This document shows, piece after piece, positions 33,001 to 44,187 of a stretch of 64,000 nucleotides of DNA (within the stretch, counting starts at the first letter, position 1; each line of letters begins with the position of its first letter). The notes under the pieces are model-generated. The model was not told where the DNA came from. It made no database searches and saw only the letters and a program-made list of their open reading frames with translations. The stretch spans positions 43,697,199 through 43,761,198 of the forward strand of contig CM065700.1 in assembly GCA_017654935.2 (NCBI GenBank), read 5' to 3'. This stretch comes from Phymorhynchus buccinoides. Its lineage: Eukaryota; Mollusca; Gastropoda; Neogastropoda; Raphitomidae. A program made the position numbers and the translations under genes.

Positions 33001-34887
33001 TTCAATTAAATCAATCAGTTGGCCAATCAAATCCGTCAATTGATCAGTCAGTCAGTTGGCCAATCAAATCCATCAATTGATCAGTCAATCAGATGGCCAG
33101 TCAAATCAGTCAATCAAATACTAAGTCAGTTTCTCAGTCAATCAGATAGACACTAAGTCTGTCACATAAGCATACTCTTGTTGATGCCGAGTCAGTTGAT
33201 CAATTACTTATTAGGTAACCAATCATCCGATCTCTACTCCACTCCTGTGGATAGTCAACCAATTAATCAATCGAAGAATTTGCAATGAATGAATCAATCA
33301 AATAATAAATAAATCATGAGTAGTCTATTCCTGTCCTCAGTTAATCAATCATGCAAGGAACCATCATCGGTCACGAGTACTCTGTCTAATTTTGTCCCAT
33401 TCAATCAATCAATCAGTCACTATCAGTTAATCATCAACGGTGTTGATTCCATTCCTGTCAGAGTCAATCAAGCAAATCAACCAAATTTATTCAATTTTTT
33501 TGTTAAATTCAATCAATCACAAGCATGTGTCAACACTAAAAGGATAATCTTGTGATAATGAAAAAAAATGAGTGATAGAATTACATATAGCATTTGTTAT
33601 ATGAGTAAAAGCTTCCAGCACATACAAAACAAAAGAATGACTATTATATCCATTTCTTCCCAGTTTCGATTTCCAATCCACTCTATGTCCTTGGTGCGTT
33701 CGGGTCAAAGTCATAGGGAATCACTATGCCCTGGGGAGCTGTCGATGGATGGACGTAGTGGAACCAAAAAAACAAAAAACCTTTTTGTAACAAGAATTTT
33801 GTTGCAAAGAATGAAGCCAACTTTCTTACGTCCCACCTGGAAGGTGAAAAGGTGGAAAGTGGGAAGCGTTAAGTATGGCAACAGAGGCAGTGAGCGAGTT
33901 CACAATGATCCCCACCTGTAGTGTAGGTGAAAGGGTGGGAGTAAAAAAAACGGCTGCAGTCAGCTGCGGACTGCAAACTCTGTATATTCAGGCTTTTTGG
34001 TGGCACCCTCGAAAGAGAACCTCACTCACACTGGCTCCGCAACTAAGCCATTATTGTCGTCAGTAGGGAACTTAGTAGGTGGTGTGCTACGTACGTTACC
34101 TCAGAACAGGCTCCACTGAACTCCACCGAAGTGACTCAGCAGCAGTGCAGTGTCTCCTCTGGTGGTTGCCTCCTGACGACCTAACATAGATTCGCTCCCC
34201 TTGGACTGCTGATTTCGGATTCCACGACCCGACAAGCCAAGGTGCGGCCGCGACTTTGGACTCGGAATGAGCGCGATGGAGCAACACCACTGTACGGCCC
34301 AGAAGATGGGAGAGCAAAAACAACAAAATGATAGCCGTATCTTACATACCTTCAGGGACATACATGACGGTGTTGTCCGGCTTGTAGGTCCAGGTGTCCA
34401 TATTGAAGGGACGCTCAGTGATGGCTGCTTGTTCCTCTATGCTGGGCAGGGCCAGCTTTCTTTCATGCTCCTACAACAAAGAACAACAAACATTTAGCAT
34501 AAACCATAACGGCAAAGATTCTGAACTCTAAAAATACAGCAGGTCATTTGCCTATATGCAAAAAGGGAAATCATATATTGACACGAAATATTTCATGTTG
34601 AGAAATATGGACATCCGGCTCAAGTTAACCCTTTCATGGCCACTGTCGCCTCTTGGCACCACAATGATATAACACCAGTGTTACTTAAAGGCATCAAATG
34701 AGGGTCTGGTATACAGTGACATTATGTTCTTAATTTTGGGAGGTAAGGAGGAGTTCCAGAAGGTGGGGGAACTATTTATACAAGACTCCCCGGTATCCCC
34801 ATGGGGTGTGGGGGTGCTTTACCGTATCTTGGATGCCTTCTACATCAGAGAGCCAGACATGCTTGGATTTACGTTTGCATTCCCATT
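29747..34887 (-). CDS. ESS2: ESS2 splicing factor (DGCR14/ES2 family), 3' five exons only
   Basis: ESS2 is a nuclear protein associated with the spliceosomal C complex. Exons, 5' to 3' on the minus strand, are 34887-34823, 34470-34350, 31848-31490, 30777-30662 and 30089-29747. Phases agree at every junction. Family hallmarks: KHVWL, then LALPSIEEQ, TWTYKPDNTVMYVPEG, HENTRFAQNPF, KIGHDGRELL, TPSPAPGVEESPLMTWGE, MSPAAQRL, ALRASYNTPSPSRRTP and the terminal DNLLQLPLQRQNASDFF. About 333 residues are encoded here; family members are near 470, so roughly 140 N-terminal residues are missing. They should lie to the right, where the N gap interrupts the contig. The identification rests on remembered family motifs and is strong for the last four exons. 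Confidence 0.93.
30145..30460. repeat. ~130-bp tandem repeat, 2.3 units, in an ESS2 intron
   Basis: TAGTACCTATCCGCATGCAA, GTCCTAGGTCCCTCCGTT, GTGCCAGGTG and GCTCCAGTGACCTT recur near 30151, 30283 and 30410, with about 85 percent similarity by eye. Confidence 0.8.
30662..30777 (-). CDS. ESS2: ESS2 internal exon
   Basis: The acceptor is ATCTTTCAG|ATA and the donor TTC|GTAAGT. Encodes IPDLPKRDKLAHALAEKASK and a Lys/Arg/Ala-rich helix (AHRAKKEAALKQVTRRFA). Phase 0 in, phase 2 out. Confidence 0.92.
30799..31131. mobile_element. MITE (CAGTGGAACCTCC family) interrupted by another MITE
   Basis: The outer ends CAGTGGAACCTCCCTTATAA and TTATAAGGGAGGTTCCACTG flank the usual interior, which is split between ATAAGACC and CTTCTCTGAGAC by the 30855-31027 element. 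Removing that element restores the family sequence. Confidence 0.9.
30855..31027. mobile_element. nested MITE, TACCGTA-type
   Basis: TACCATATTTTTCGGACTAT to ATAGTCCGAAAAATACGGTA, a near-perfect terminal inverted repeat with a TA at each end. Inserted in the CAGTGGAACCTCC element, so it is the younger of the two. Confidence 0.9.
31325..31450 (-). mobile_element. SINE-like fragment beside the ESS2 exon
   Basis: GGCAGAGTCAAAGAGAGTGG, AAGCTACAAGCACAG and GGGGGAACTATTTTTACGAA match the 5' half of the (GAA)n-tailed SINE in reverse; poly-C then ends it about 40 bp from the splice donor at 31489. Confidence 0.6.
31490..31848 (-). CDS. ESS2: ESS2 central exon
   Basis: The acceptor is TAAAACAG|GGG and the donor AAG|GTGAGC. 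Encodes VEYSANELIEMKKRKARQ through the conserved TPSPAPGVEESPLMTWGE and TPLRLEGTETLPMQSPGPVFK. Most diagnostic exon for the family. Confidence 0.94.
31895..33530. repeat. (AATCAGTC)-type degenerate tandem repeat with higher-order units
   Basis: AATC, AGTC and GGCC-containing blocks fill most of this ESS2 intron. Between 32380 and 33110 a 119-bp higher-order unit recurs (CATTTGGCCAATCAAATC at 32659, 32778, 32934), with an extra 37-bp subunit before the last. Open frames rich in Ser, Gln, Ile and Asn are repeat translations. Confidence 0.88.
33660..34325 (+). mobile_element. second body of the composite retroelement, without tRNA head
   Basis: Shares TTGGTGCGTTCGGGTCAAAG, CTCCACTGAACTCCACCGAA, GCAGTGTCTCCTC and CCCAGAAGATGGGA with 6500-6948. 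It ends in an A-rich tail. An internal stretch at 33760-33960 is not in the other copy. No target-site duplication found. Confidence 0.7.
34350..34470 (-). CDS. ESS2: ESS2 internal exon
   Basis: The acceptor is TTGTTGTAG|GAG and the donor GAAG|GTATGTAAG. Encodes EHERKLALPSIEEQAAITER and TWTYKPDNTVMYVPE. Phase 0 in, phase 1 out, joining in frame to VEYSANE. Confidence 0.92.
34627..34805. mobile_element. partial TTAA-type MITE followed by a SINE scrap
   Basis: TTAACCCTTTCATGGCCACTG starts like the family at 18100-18345 in reverse order of its interior, but its other end is replaced at about 34750 by TTCCAGAAGGTGGGGGAACT, a piece of the (GAA)n-tailed SINE. Confidence 0.6.
34823..34887 (-). CDS. 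ESS2: probable ESS2 exon
   Basis: The acceptor is GATTTTAG|AAT and the donor ACG|GTAAAG. Encodes WECKRKSKHVWLSDVEGIQDT and joins in phase to EHERKLALPS. The KHVWL core matches the RHAWL of vertebrate members and the spacing to LPS is the same. Less certain than the other exons, because two degenerate copies of it lie just upstream in gene order. Confidence 0.65.
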
Positions 34888-34929
34888 CTAAAATCTAAGA
34901 AAATGAAGATACATTCACACAGCTCGCCA

Positions 34930-35060
34930 CCTTATGATCTTGTATGCCTTCTTTCTCAACAGCGTGCGTTCACATTTATAGAAAATTAAGATAAATTTAT
35001 ACAGTTCCTTTCCTTATCTTGTGTGCCTTCTTTCCCTGAGAGCCAGATATATTGCTAGTC
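34930..35060 (-). repeat. two degenerate copies of the ESS2 exon end
   Basis: On the minus strand, GAAAGAAGGCATACAAGAT (about 34935-34960) and GGCTCTCAGGGAAAGAAGGC (about 35020-35050) echo the WLS..EGIQD coding segment of 34823-34887, with similar A/T-rich sequence between. Spacing is near 100 bp. Neither keeps clear splice sites. Confidence 0.55.
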
Positions 35061-35113
35061 AAACTGTAAGGCGAATGAGGGGTCTCAGTCCAGGGGGAAA
35101 AAAAAACTACGGC

Positions 35114-35613
35114 NNNNNNNNNNNNNNNNNNNNNNNNNNNNNNNNNNNNNNNNNNNNNNNNNNNNNNNNNNNNNNNNNNNNNNNNNNNNNNNNNNNNNNN
35201 NNNNNNNNNNNNNNNNNNNNNNNNNNNNNNNNNNNNNNNNNNNNNNNNNNNNNNNNNNNNNNNNNNNNNNNNNNNNNNNNNNNNNNNNNNNNNNNNNNNN
35301 NNNNNNNNNNNNNNNNNNNNNNNNNNNNNNNNNNNNNNNNNNNNNNNNNNNNNNNNNNNNNNNNNNNNNNNNNNNNNNNNNNNNNNNNNNNNNNNNNNNN
35401 NNNNNNNNNNNNNNNNNNNNNNNNNNNNNNNNNNNNNNNNNNNNNNNNNNNNNNNNNNNNNNNNNNNNNNNNNNNNNNNNNNNNNNNNNNNNNNNNNNNN
35501 NNNNNNNNNNNNNNNNNNNNNNNNNNNNNNNNNNNNNNNNNNNNNNNNNNNNNNNNNNNNNNNNNNNNNNNNNNNNNNNNNNNNNNNNNNNNNNNNNNNN
35601 NNNNNNNNNNNNN
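35114..35613. other. assembly gap, exactly 500 N
   Basis: A fixed 500-base gap is a scaffolding placeholder, not a measured size. To its left the contig ends within ESS2; to its right the inverted copy of the 6112-18455 segment begins at once. Confidence 0.99.
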
Positions 35614-35726
35614 GCCTCTAGGATCGTCCCACCATCTTTGTTTTATATCGACTAATGTCCCATATGTGTCTGGTTCCAGACCGGAGGACGTTAAACAGAT
35701 TTTCATTCACTTGAAGCATATTATTA

Positions 35727-35979
35727 TTAAAACCCTTTCACCGCCAAAGTCGCATTTTTAGCACCACAATGATTTAACACCTATGTCACTAAAAAGGCAT
35801 CAAATTGGGGTCTATTATCCAAAGACCCTATTGTCTTAGTTTTGCGGAAGTAAGGGTAGACCTTATTTTATATATGTCACAGAAGAATCCCCGATACTGC
35901 AGATGGTTTTTGTTCTCTACCCAGGTAAATTCAATGGACATTTGTGGCTAAAATATGGCTGGCGGTGAAAAGGTGTTAA
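35727..35979. mobile_element. TTAA-flanked MITE, mirror of 18100-18345
   Basis: AACCCTTTCACCGCCA to GGCGGTGAAAAGGTGTTAA; the last end has small changes against the left-arm copy. Confidence 0.8.
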
Positions 35980-36368
35980 ACAAAAAAAAATCAAAAACAA
36001 CTGTACTGGAAGCATAGTGAACTAAACGTTTTCAACAACAAATGAAATGGACATATAAAATGTGAGCATCGTTCTCGTAATGCCTTTAGCTGAAATATGT
36101 CTGGAACTGGAAGAAATATCTGGCAACAAAAACATCATCCTGATAAATCCGAACACCGTTTACAACAACGGAAATAGTGGAGAAAGGAAAATGATCCATT
36201 TATGACGACGATACCACAACCAATATGTGTCCATTTTACCTGGGCCAGTTTACAAGACACCATAATGCAAAAATAACACCCCAAAAAGCCAACAAAAAGT
36301 AACACCCACAAAAGTGGGAGAACTCAAACTGCAGAATTCATCAGTCAAATTTAGTCTCGTCTTTGATA

Positions 36369-36912
36369 CAGTGGAATCCGTTTAATTGGCCATCGGATAA
36401 TCGTCCAAAGCCGCTTAATCGGCCAATTTCCTCTGGAACGGAATTTTTTCTTCTTAAGCATGTGTTATTTTGTTCGTTTTTACGGCCAAAGCTGAAATCT
36501 TCAATTTCGCTTTATTGGCCACTTTTTCTCTCTAATTTTTCCTCTTTACCCCCCAAACAACAGAGGCAGACAAACTGACAACACGCTTTTTGACGTTTAC
36601 ATGGTTGAGTGTGAAGTTGGAAGGTGAGCTGTTGTCAATTGAAAGACCCTGCATGGCGTTAAAATCACTCAAGAAAACAAAATCATTGTCTTTTACTCGT
36701 GCTTCTGTCAAGTTGTAGGATTAATAAACACACACACATCACAAAAAGGGAAAAAATTTGAATTTGAACTGCAACATTTAATTTTGACGTCATTGCTTTT
36801 GACTTGCATAATTGCGTCATACAGTATCTCGATGTTCGTTTTATCGTCCGATTCGCTTTATCGGACATATTTTTCCTGGTCCCAAAAGTGGCCGATTAAG
36901 CGGATTCCACTG
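36369..36912. mobile_element. TIR element (CAGTGGAATCC ends), mirror of 17173-17710
   Basis: Both terminal repeats and TA flanks are present; six bases longer than the left copy through small indels. Confidence 0.85.
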
Positions 36913-36969
36913 TACAATGATATACCTCTGATCGAGGTAAACTCTTTTAAACCAAACCCAGGATTTGTC

Positions 36970-37313
36970 TACCAACATTACATCCCCCCTCCCCTCTCCT
37001 CCATGGGGATACCCGGGAGGGGGTTGTTTTTTGCACAAATAGTTGCCCCACCTTCTGGAAGTTCGGTGCTTGTAACTTCCTCTATTATATCACTCTCTTT
37101 GACTCTGCCTTTTCCTTTGCTTACTCGTCAATACTGTCATCTACTATATTTCTGCTTTACTGATCCATTCTCTTACCTTTTTTTTCTATACACTCTTACA
37201 AAGATTTTCTCCAACCAAAGATGGACATGCTGGGCTTATTTCTTAGGCGCATAACGACAGCATGACCCATCTGAGCTCCTAGGGCACAAAACTCAGCGAC
37301 TGACGAAGAAGAA
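36970..37313 (+). mobile_element. variant SINE-like element, mirror of 16767-17108
   Basis: CTTCTGGAAGTTCGGTGCTT, CTTTGACTCTGCCTT, then the variant 3' half and a GAAGAAGAAG tail at about 37303. Confidence 0.65.
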
Positions 37314-38059
37314 GATAAAAAAGTCTACTAAATTGAACTTCAAGTTTTGAAAATGAAATTTTGGAGCATGGCTGAGATCAAAAAAGAAGAAGGCAAACTT
37401 TCCATAATTGATCTTGTTGCACCTTTATACACCTTGCACTCACATCCAATGGAGGGTACCCCTATTCAGGGTATTAATGAGTAATTCTTTTAAACACAAT
37501 ACAATTCCCTATCTCTCCCTTTCCCATTGTCTCAATTTGTTTGAACTGTGTCCTATTGTCTAAAAAATCATAGGTACTATAATATGGCAGCAAGCTTGCT
37601 TGTGAACAAAAAAGCGCTACTAATCTTATTCAATAAACAAAACAAAATGAACATGTGTAACTAAAAACAGCAGTCATTTCTATCTGTACCGAGCCTATGG
37701 AGCATAATGTGTACTATTTCAAGGGTTATACACAATCAAACTTTTATCACCGATAAAAAAATATATAACAGAAATAATGCATGTACCCCTCAAAATTTCA
37801 AAGATGGCAAATAAGTTGGAGACAGATCCAAGAACCAGTACACATTTACACTAACAAAACATGATCCTCTATATTGCTAAAAACAAAATGACGAAGAGAA
37901 CCTACTGTAGAAAGAACTGTATTTCCAAGATGGCAAACAACTCGAGACAGATCCAAGAACCAATGACCTTTCTTAAAAACAAGCAACCCCAAACAGAACC
38001 ATCTTTAAACAGACTAATAATAATTACAGTACTAAAGCATGAAGAGAAGCTATAAAACA

Positions 38060-38202
38060 GGGCCTGTATTCACGTTGAGATAGCATGAGACTTAGCATCA
38101 TGCTAACTTAGAAGCTCTTCCAAAAGTCCTATTAAATCCTATAGGACATTGGAAGAGCTTCTAAGTTAGCATCATGCTAACAAGTAACATGAATACAGGC
38201 CC
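38060..38202. mobile_element. 143-bp hairpin MITE, mirror of 15893-16035
   Basis: GGGCCTGTATTCA ends preserved on both sides. Confidence 0.85.
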
Positions 38203-38261
38203 AGGACAGTAACTTTACACTGCTAAAACAAATTAAAGAAAGGATACGAGACAGCTTCACA

Positions 38262-39406
38262 CTTCAGTTCAGTAAACGAAGCCAAAGGTTTTGTAGCGAC
38301 AGTTGAAGCCGTTTTTGTCTTTCTCAGCAGCTCTCTTCGTTAAACTATGTGAACTTCTTCTTCTGCGTTCCCAGGCCATAATGGGTAAGGTATGTATGTG
38401 TCCGGTTTTCAGTTTTCACTGGTCTCCCCGACGCATACAGCCGACACATTCTGATTTCGGAGGAGCTCAAAGGAGATAAATTTGGAAGGAGAATGGGCCA
38501 ATAAGTCAGAAAGACAGTAGATGACAGAAAGCAAAGGGAAAAGGCAGAGTCAAAGAGAGTGGCAGATTAGAGGAAGTTACAAGCACAGAACTTCCAGAAG
38601 GTGGGGGAACTATTTTTATGAAAGACCCCCCGGTATCCCCATGGGGAGAGACTCGTGGAGGGGGCGGGGTCGTCCAGCTCACCGTATGGAGGCATGAGGC
38701 ATCCACCCACTGCCCCAACTACATGAACAAAACTGGGCACAAGACACTATATTGCTAAGACATAAAGAAGAAGCCACTGATAAGGCAGTTCAGTAAGCAA
38801 AGGCAAAGGTTTTGTAGCGATAGTTGATGCCGTTTCATTTCTGCAGCTCGAGTCAGCTAATTAACAAAACAGGGCATTAGACACACTATCAAGGCAAGGA
38901 ACAAGGAAGAATACTCACTATATTGCTAAAACATAAAAAAGACATTTAAAAAAAAATCATGACAGTTCAGTAAGCGAAGGCAAAGTTTTTGTAGCGATAG
39001 TTGATGCCTTTACATTTCTGCAGCTCCATTTGTTAAGCTACACTAACAAAACAGGGCATTAGACTATATTCCTACTAATGAGACAGCTCAGTTTAGTAAG
39101 CGAAGGCAAAGTTTTTGTAGCAATAGTTGACGCCTTTACATTTCTGCAGCTCCATTTGTTAAGCTACACTAACAAAACAGGGCATTAGACTCATTATATA
39201 TTGCCAAAACAAAGAAGAAGAAGAGGGCTACTAATGAGACAGCTCAGTTCAGTAAGCGAAGGCAAAGTTTTTGTAGCGATAGTTGATGCCGTTTCGTTTC
39301 TGCAGCTCCATTCGTTTAGCGCACAGCCCTTCGGACAGCCAGTCTTCGTGGACGTTGAAGGTGGCCTTTCGCCGGGGGATGGTGTTGAGGAAGAACGTCT
39401 CCTTGC
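38262..39406 (-). repeat. tandem reiteration of exon 4 3' end, mirror copy
   Basis: Five copies, as on the left arm, ending near 39249, 39093, 38965, 38790 and 38265. Copies 2 and 3 here share ACATTTCTGCAGCTCCATTT, which copy 2 of the left arm lacks, and copy 2 ends in TAA instead of TGA. This points to exchange between units. Confidence 0.85.
38355..38716 (-). mobile_element. SINE-like element, mirror of 15374-15740
   Basis: Flanked by AACTATGTGAAC and AACTACATGAAC, the same aged target-site duplication as the left arm. The insertion therefore predates the split of the two arms. Confidence 0.85.
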
Positions 39407-42400
39407 TCTCCATGTGCACCTTGGGAGGCTCCGGGGCCATCACCGGATCGTCGCATTTCACCGTGTACGGCAAACGTTTGGTGATTTTCCTGTAAAAAGA
39501 GATTTTAATGGGTTTAACCCTTTCACCGCCAAAGTCGCATTTTAGCACCACAAATGATTTAACACCTATGTCACTAAAAGGCATCAAATGAGGGTCTAAT
39601 ATCCAGTGACCTTATGTTTTCTTTTGGGGGGTAAGGATATTTTGCATGGAGGTAAGGACGAAATAGGCCCTATTTTATTAACACCCATGTCACAGAGGAA
39701 TCCCCAATACATGCAGACAGAATTTTTTCTCTATATCCAGGTAAGTTTAATGGAAATTTTGGACTGAAAAAATGGCTGGCGTTGAAAGGGTTAAGGAGGA
39801 TATGTTTGGGTTATGTTCTTGTGAAGACCTTACAATGTGTAGGGCTACGAGTAGTCGGCTTTTTGTGAAAAAATAAATATTTCAGTGAAAATCGCAAATA
39901 CTGTCTTTTTACAAGAATACAAGTCTGTCAAATGCATGAATAGACGATTTTCAGAAAAAAAATAGAATGTGTGTTTTTACTACAAAATTGGATTGTCCCC
40001 CATGAAATAGTAGGACAAAAACAAGGTGTTTGTCCTACCAAGTAATGAAAGGTCACTCGTGCAGACTGCAAAATTATGTCCCTTGACTATTTGCGAACAT
40101 ATCCTTGGGTGAGCACCCTTGAATAGGGGACCAGTTTTTTTGTTTTTTTTTATCCAGGCTCCCCTTCGATCTTACCAATACCTGAGGGAGATCATAATGC
40201 ACATAGTTCAGACACTAACTAAACTAAAAATAAGATATTTCATTGTATAACACAACAGCTTGATTGTCTTTCTATAAAATTGCACTTAGTTTGGTAAGGT
40301 GAACTAGGCCGTTTCTCCGTAAAAGGCATATTACATTGTATATGGCAAATACAGTTGGCTAGAAACACGTACCACACGCATACTTCTTTTAAAAACTACA
40401 TGTAAAAAATAACGTGAACGTACACTACATCAAAGAATTTAGACCTCTATCCAGTCACTGCCGTTTACAATTACATTTCTAAATGCACATGTGCTTGAGA
40501 CAGTTTGGGCCAGCTACCGTATTTTCCGGACTATAAGGCGATACTTTTTTTCCCCAGACTGACACCCCTGCGCCTTATAATGTGACTGATAATACAGTAA
40601 GAAACTATAGTAACAAAATCTGAAATTTGTGTAAATGTTTGTTGCTGGGGGTTTTTGGGGGGTGGGTGGGTTGCGCCTGCGCCTTATAGTGAGAAAATTA
40701 CGGTAATTGCATGCATACCTCATTTCTTCAGCAATTATAGGCTTAGCGCAAAACCAGAGCTATGCAATGGACAGACAGCCACAGACACTTCTTCTTCTTC
40801 TGCGTTCCCAGGCCAAAAGGCCATAATGGGTAAGCTTCCCGTGTGTAATGTGCACACTCTTTTCATATTTTCGTACTTCCAGATGTGTCCGGTTTTCAGT
40901 TTTCACTGGTCTCCCCGCTGCGTACAGCCGACACATTCCGATTTCGGAGGAGCTCAAAGGAGAAACATTATTTGGAAGACTGTTTTTTTGAAAAAAGGCA
41001 GGAGAATGGGCCAATAAGTCAGAAAGATAGTAGATGATAGAAAGCAAAAAAGGAAAAGGCAGAGTCAAAGAGAGTGGCAGATTAGAGGAAGTTATTACAA
41101 GCACAGAACTTCCAGAAGGAGGGGGAACTATTTATACAAAAGAAGCCCGTTATCCCCACAGGGAGAGACTCATGGAGGGGAGGGGTTGGGGTCGTCCAGC
41201 TCCCAGTATGGAGGCACGAGGCATCCACCCAGTGCCCCACACAGACACTCGACTCACTTGACATTGTAAGGGTCTCCATGCACCTCAGCCCTCCACCCGT
41301 ACTTATCCACCACCTGCGTGTAATCGGGGCTAGGCGAGCGGTCCTCCTCGATATGCAGATCCTCCAGACTGGGGGTGGGGGGCAGGGGGTTCATGGGCCT
41401 CTGCTGAAACGCCGGGGGCCAGGCCTCATCCTCCCAGGCAACTTTATACATCTCCTCATCGCTCATGTTGGTTAGACTCAGCTGAGCCGCTTGGAAACTC
41501 TGCGGAGCGTAAACGGCCGTGTCCGAAGCCGCGCGAGACGGTCGGGCGGAGTACACCGGCCGCTGAGGGATTTCAGGTTTGTCCCGACGCGTCGTCGCGC
41601 TCTGGATGCGGGCTTTTCGAGCCGCGGGGCTCTCGCGAGCCGAGCTGGGAGCAGTGGGTGGGCGAGGCGTCTTCTTCTGCTGTTGGAGCTGCTGCTGCCG
41701 TAGCATGTTGTCGAAGCGGCGTTGTTTCTCCAGCTGTTTTCTCCGGTCGTCTTTTTCTTTCTTCATCTGCTGGTGGTACTCGTCTTGCGCAATCTTCCTC
41801 GCCATGATCCCGTCAGCGCTGCCCAGCGACGCTTTGGAGGAGACGGAGTGCTGGGGGGTGGGAGTGCGGGGGTAGCAATCCGGCCAGTAGATGGTAGGGG
41901 GGGAGTGGATTTCGACGGTACCATCTCCGTTGGGGATGAAGACGTAGCCGGAATCCCCGCCCACTCCTGGTGCTTTGGGGGGTAGCGGAGTGCCGAACAC
42001 TTCTTCTGTGGCGTTGGAAGGCACGAAAGGTTTGTCGTACTTGCTCATGATCTGCTGGGTCGGCCAGTGGATGTCCGGTTTGTTCTCCGCCTGTGGGTGA
42101 TTGAATGAAATTCCATGAAATTATCCTTTATTTTTATATGTTGAGTAAGGGCACACACACACATTAGATCTGAAATCTGTAAGTTCCGTGCGGAAACCGC
42201 ACTTATAAAAGAAATAAGCGGACAGGATTGCGCATGAGTTTCCGCGTGTAATGTGCACACTCTTTCATATTTTCTTACTTCCAGATCGTTTTTAACGGAT
42301 TGCGCATGAGTTTCCGTGTGTAATGTGCACACTCTTTCATATTTCTTACTTCCAGATCTTCTGTTTAACGGATTGCGCATGAGTTTCCGTGTGTAATGTG

Positions 42401-44156
42401 CACACTCTTTCATATTTCTTACTTCCAGATCTTCTATTTAACGGATTGCGCATGAGTTTCCACGTGTAATGTGCACACTCTTTCATATTTCTTACTTCCA
42501 GATCTTCTGTTTAACGGATTGCGCATGAGTTTCCGTGTGTAATGTGCACACTCTTTCATATTTCTTACTTCCAGATCTTCTATTAACGGATTACGCATGG
42601 GTTTCCAGTGTAATGTGCACTCTCTTTCATATTTCTTACTTCCAGATCTTCTGTTTAACGGATTGCGCATGAGTTTCCACGTGTAATGTGCACACTCTTT
42701 CATATTTCTTACTTCCAGATTTTTTGGGGGCGGATTGCGCATGAACTTTCTGCACGGAAGTAATCTGCATACATGTGCACACAGCCTAAGTCTTTACAAA
42801 AGCCAAAAAGGATTGAATATATATTTGAATGTATAAAAATGTTCATTTATTTTCTAAATGCTGAGAGTGTCATTACTACACGATTATCACATTATTTCTA
42901 CAAGTTAAATACTGACAAAAAAAGGCGTGTGAGGATTCATATGTTAGAATGTCATCACTACAAGATTTAACATTTTCATATTATCTCTTCAATGTACTTA
43001 AAGAATAGCATGTGAAGATTCATCAAGTTGAAACTTTAGGAATCCTCACTGACACATGTGATTCTGTTGAAACTTTACTTGGTCAAAAACTCACGAACAC
43101 CCTTGCGAAAGCACACATTTTTTACTTTAATATCTTTTTCATAAACAAACTTCTTTAAAAATGGCAGCAAATATCACATATGTGGAAACATAACAATTCA
43201 GGAAAAGAAAGTGGGAGTGGAGCCGTTGAGCCTTGCTTGCCAAATTTAAAGCAGTCACAATCTCCGTCACAATCTCCATCTGTTGAAACTGTAGGAAGCC
43301 TGACATGCTACTATTTGTTTTTTATGTTGCTAGACTTTAACTTTTTGATGTCATCAGTTTAATTTAATTAATTGACCTCAGGGACCCCCCCATTTGGGGG
43401 TCTATGAAGCACTAAAATTCTAAAGGACCCTCTAAAAGAATGTGCAGAGGGTTCCAGGGATGCACTAGAAAAATTCTTTTTAGCATTCACAACGCCACTG
43501 GGACCCTCTATCCTGCCTCTAAGACCCTCTATATTGTAAGTGAAGGAGTCCCTGGGACCCCTTGTTTTGCGGGACGATTAAGAGCCCTGTTACCTGTTCA
43601 TCAAGATCCTGTTTCTTGTCAGAATCTGATTTGGGCTGTTCTGCGCCTGCGGAGTCTGGCGCCACCACACCCCACGTAGTCTCCTCGGGGGCCCTCTTCC
43701 ACTGGGGTTTGGGGATGCTGCCCATTTTGGGCACGGGCCGGAATTTGGGCACCGGCACGCTTCTGGCCCGGGCACTGCCGGCCCGAGGCGGGCCCGACGA
43801 CCGGCCCGACATGCGGCCGGAAGTGGCCGGGCGGGAAGAGGGCGGGGAGGGGGTGGGGGAAATGCCTTTGATGATGAAGGCGGGTTCCGGGGGTTCCACC
43901 ATGGGGTTGTAGTAGCCCGAGTCTTTGAATTTGTACAGGCATTCCAGGTCTGTGAATATACAAGAGGGTAGGCGCACATGTATGTATGTATACAAAAGGG
44001 TAGATGCACACAAAAAATCCAGGTGTAGGTACAATTAAGGGTAAATACACTAATGGTATAACTGTATAATTACACTGGTAATAAATTGTTATGTAAATTC
44101 TGAGGGCAAATACTGAAATAGTGGCTACTTCCCACTCTGTATGTTGGCGTTTTTCT

Positions 44157-44187
<31 letters not shown>

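Noticed and set aside
35021..35761. 246-codon frame across the gap
   Set aside because: Consists almost entirely of N and has no sequence support.
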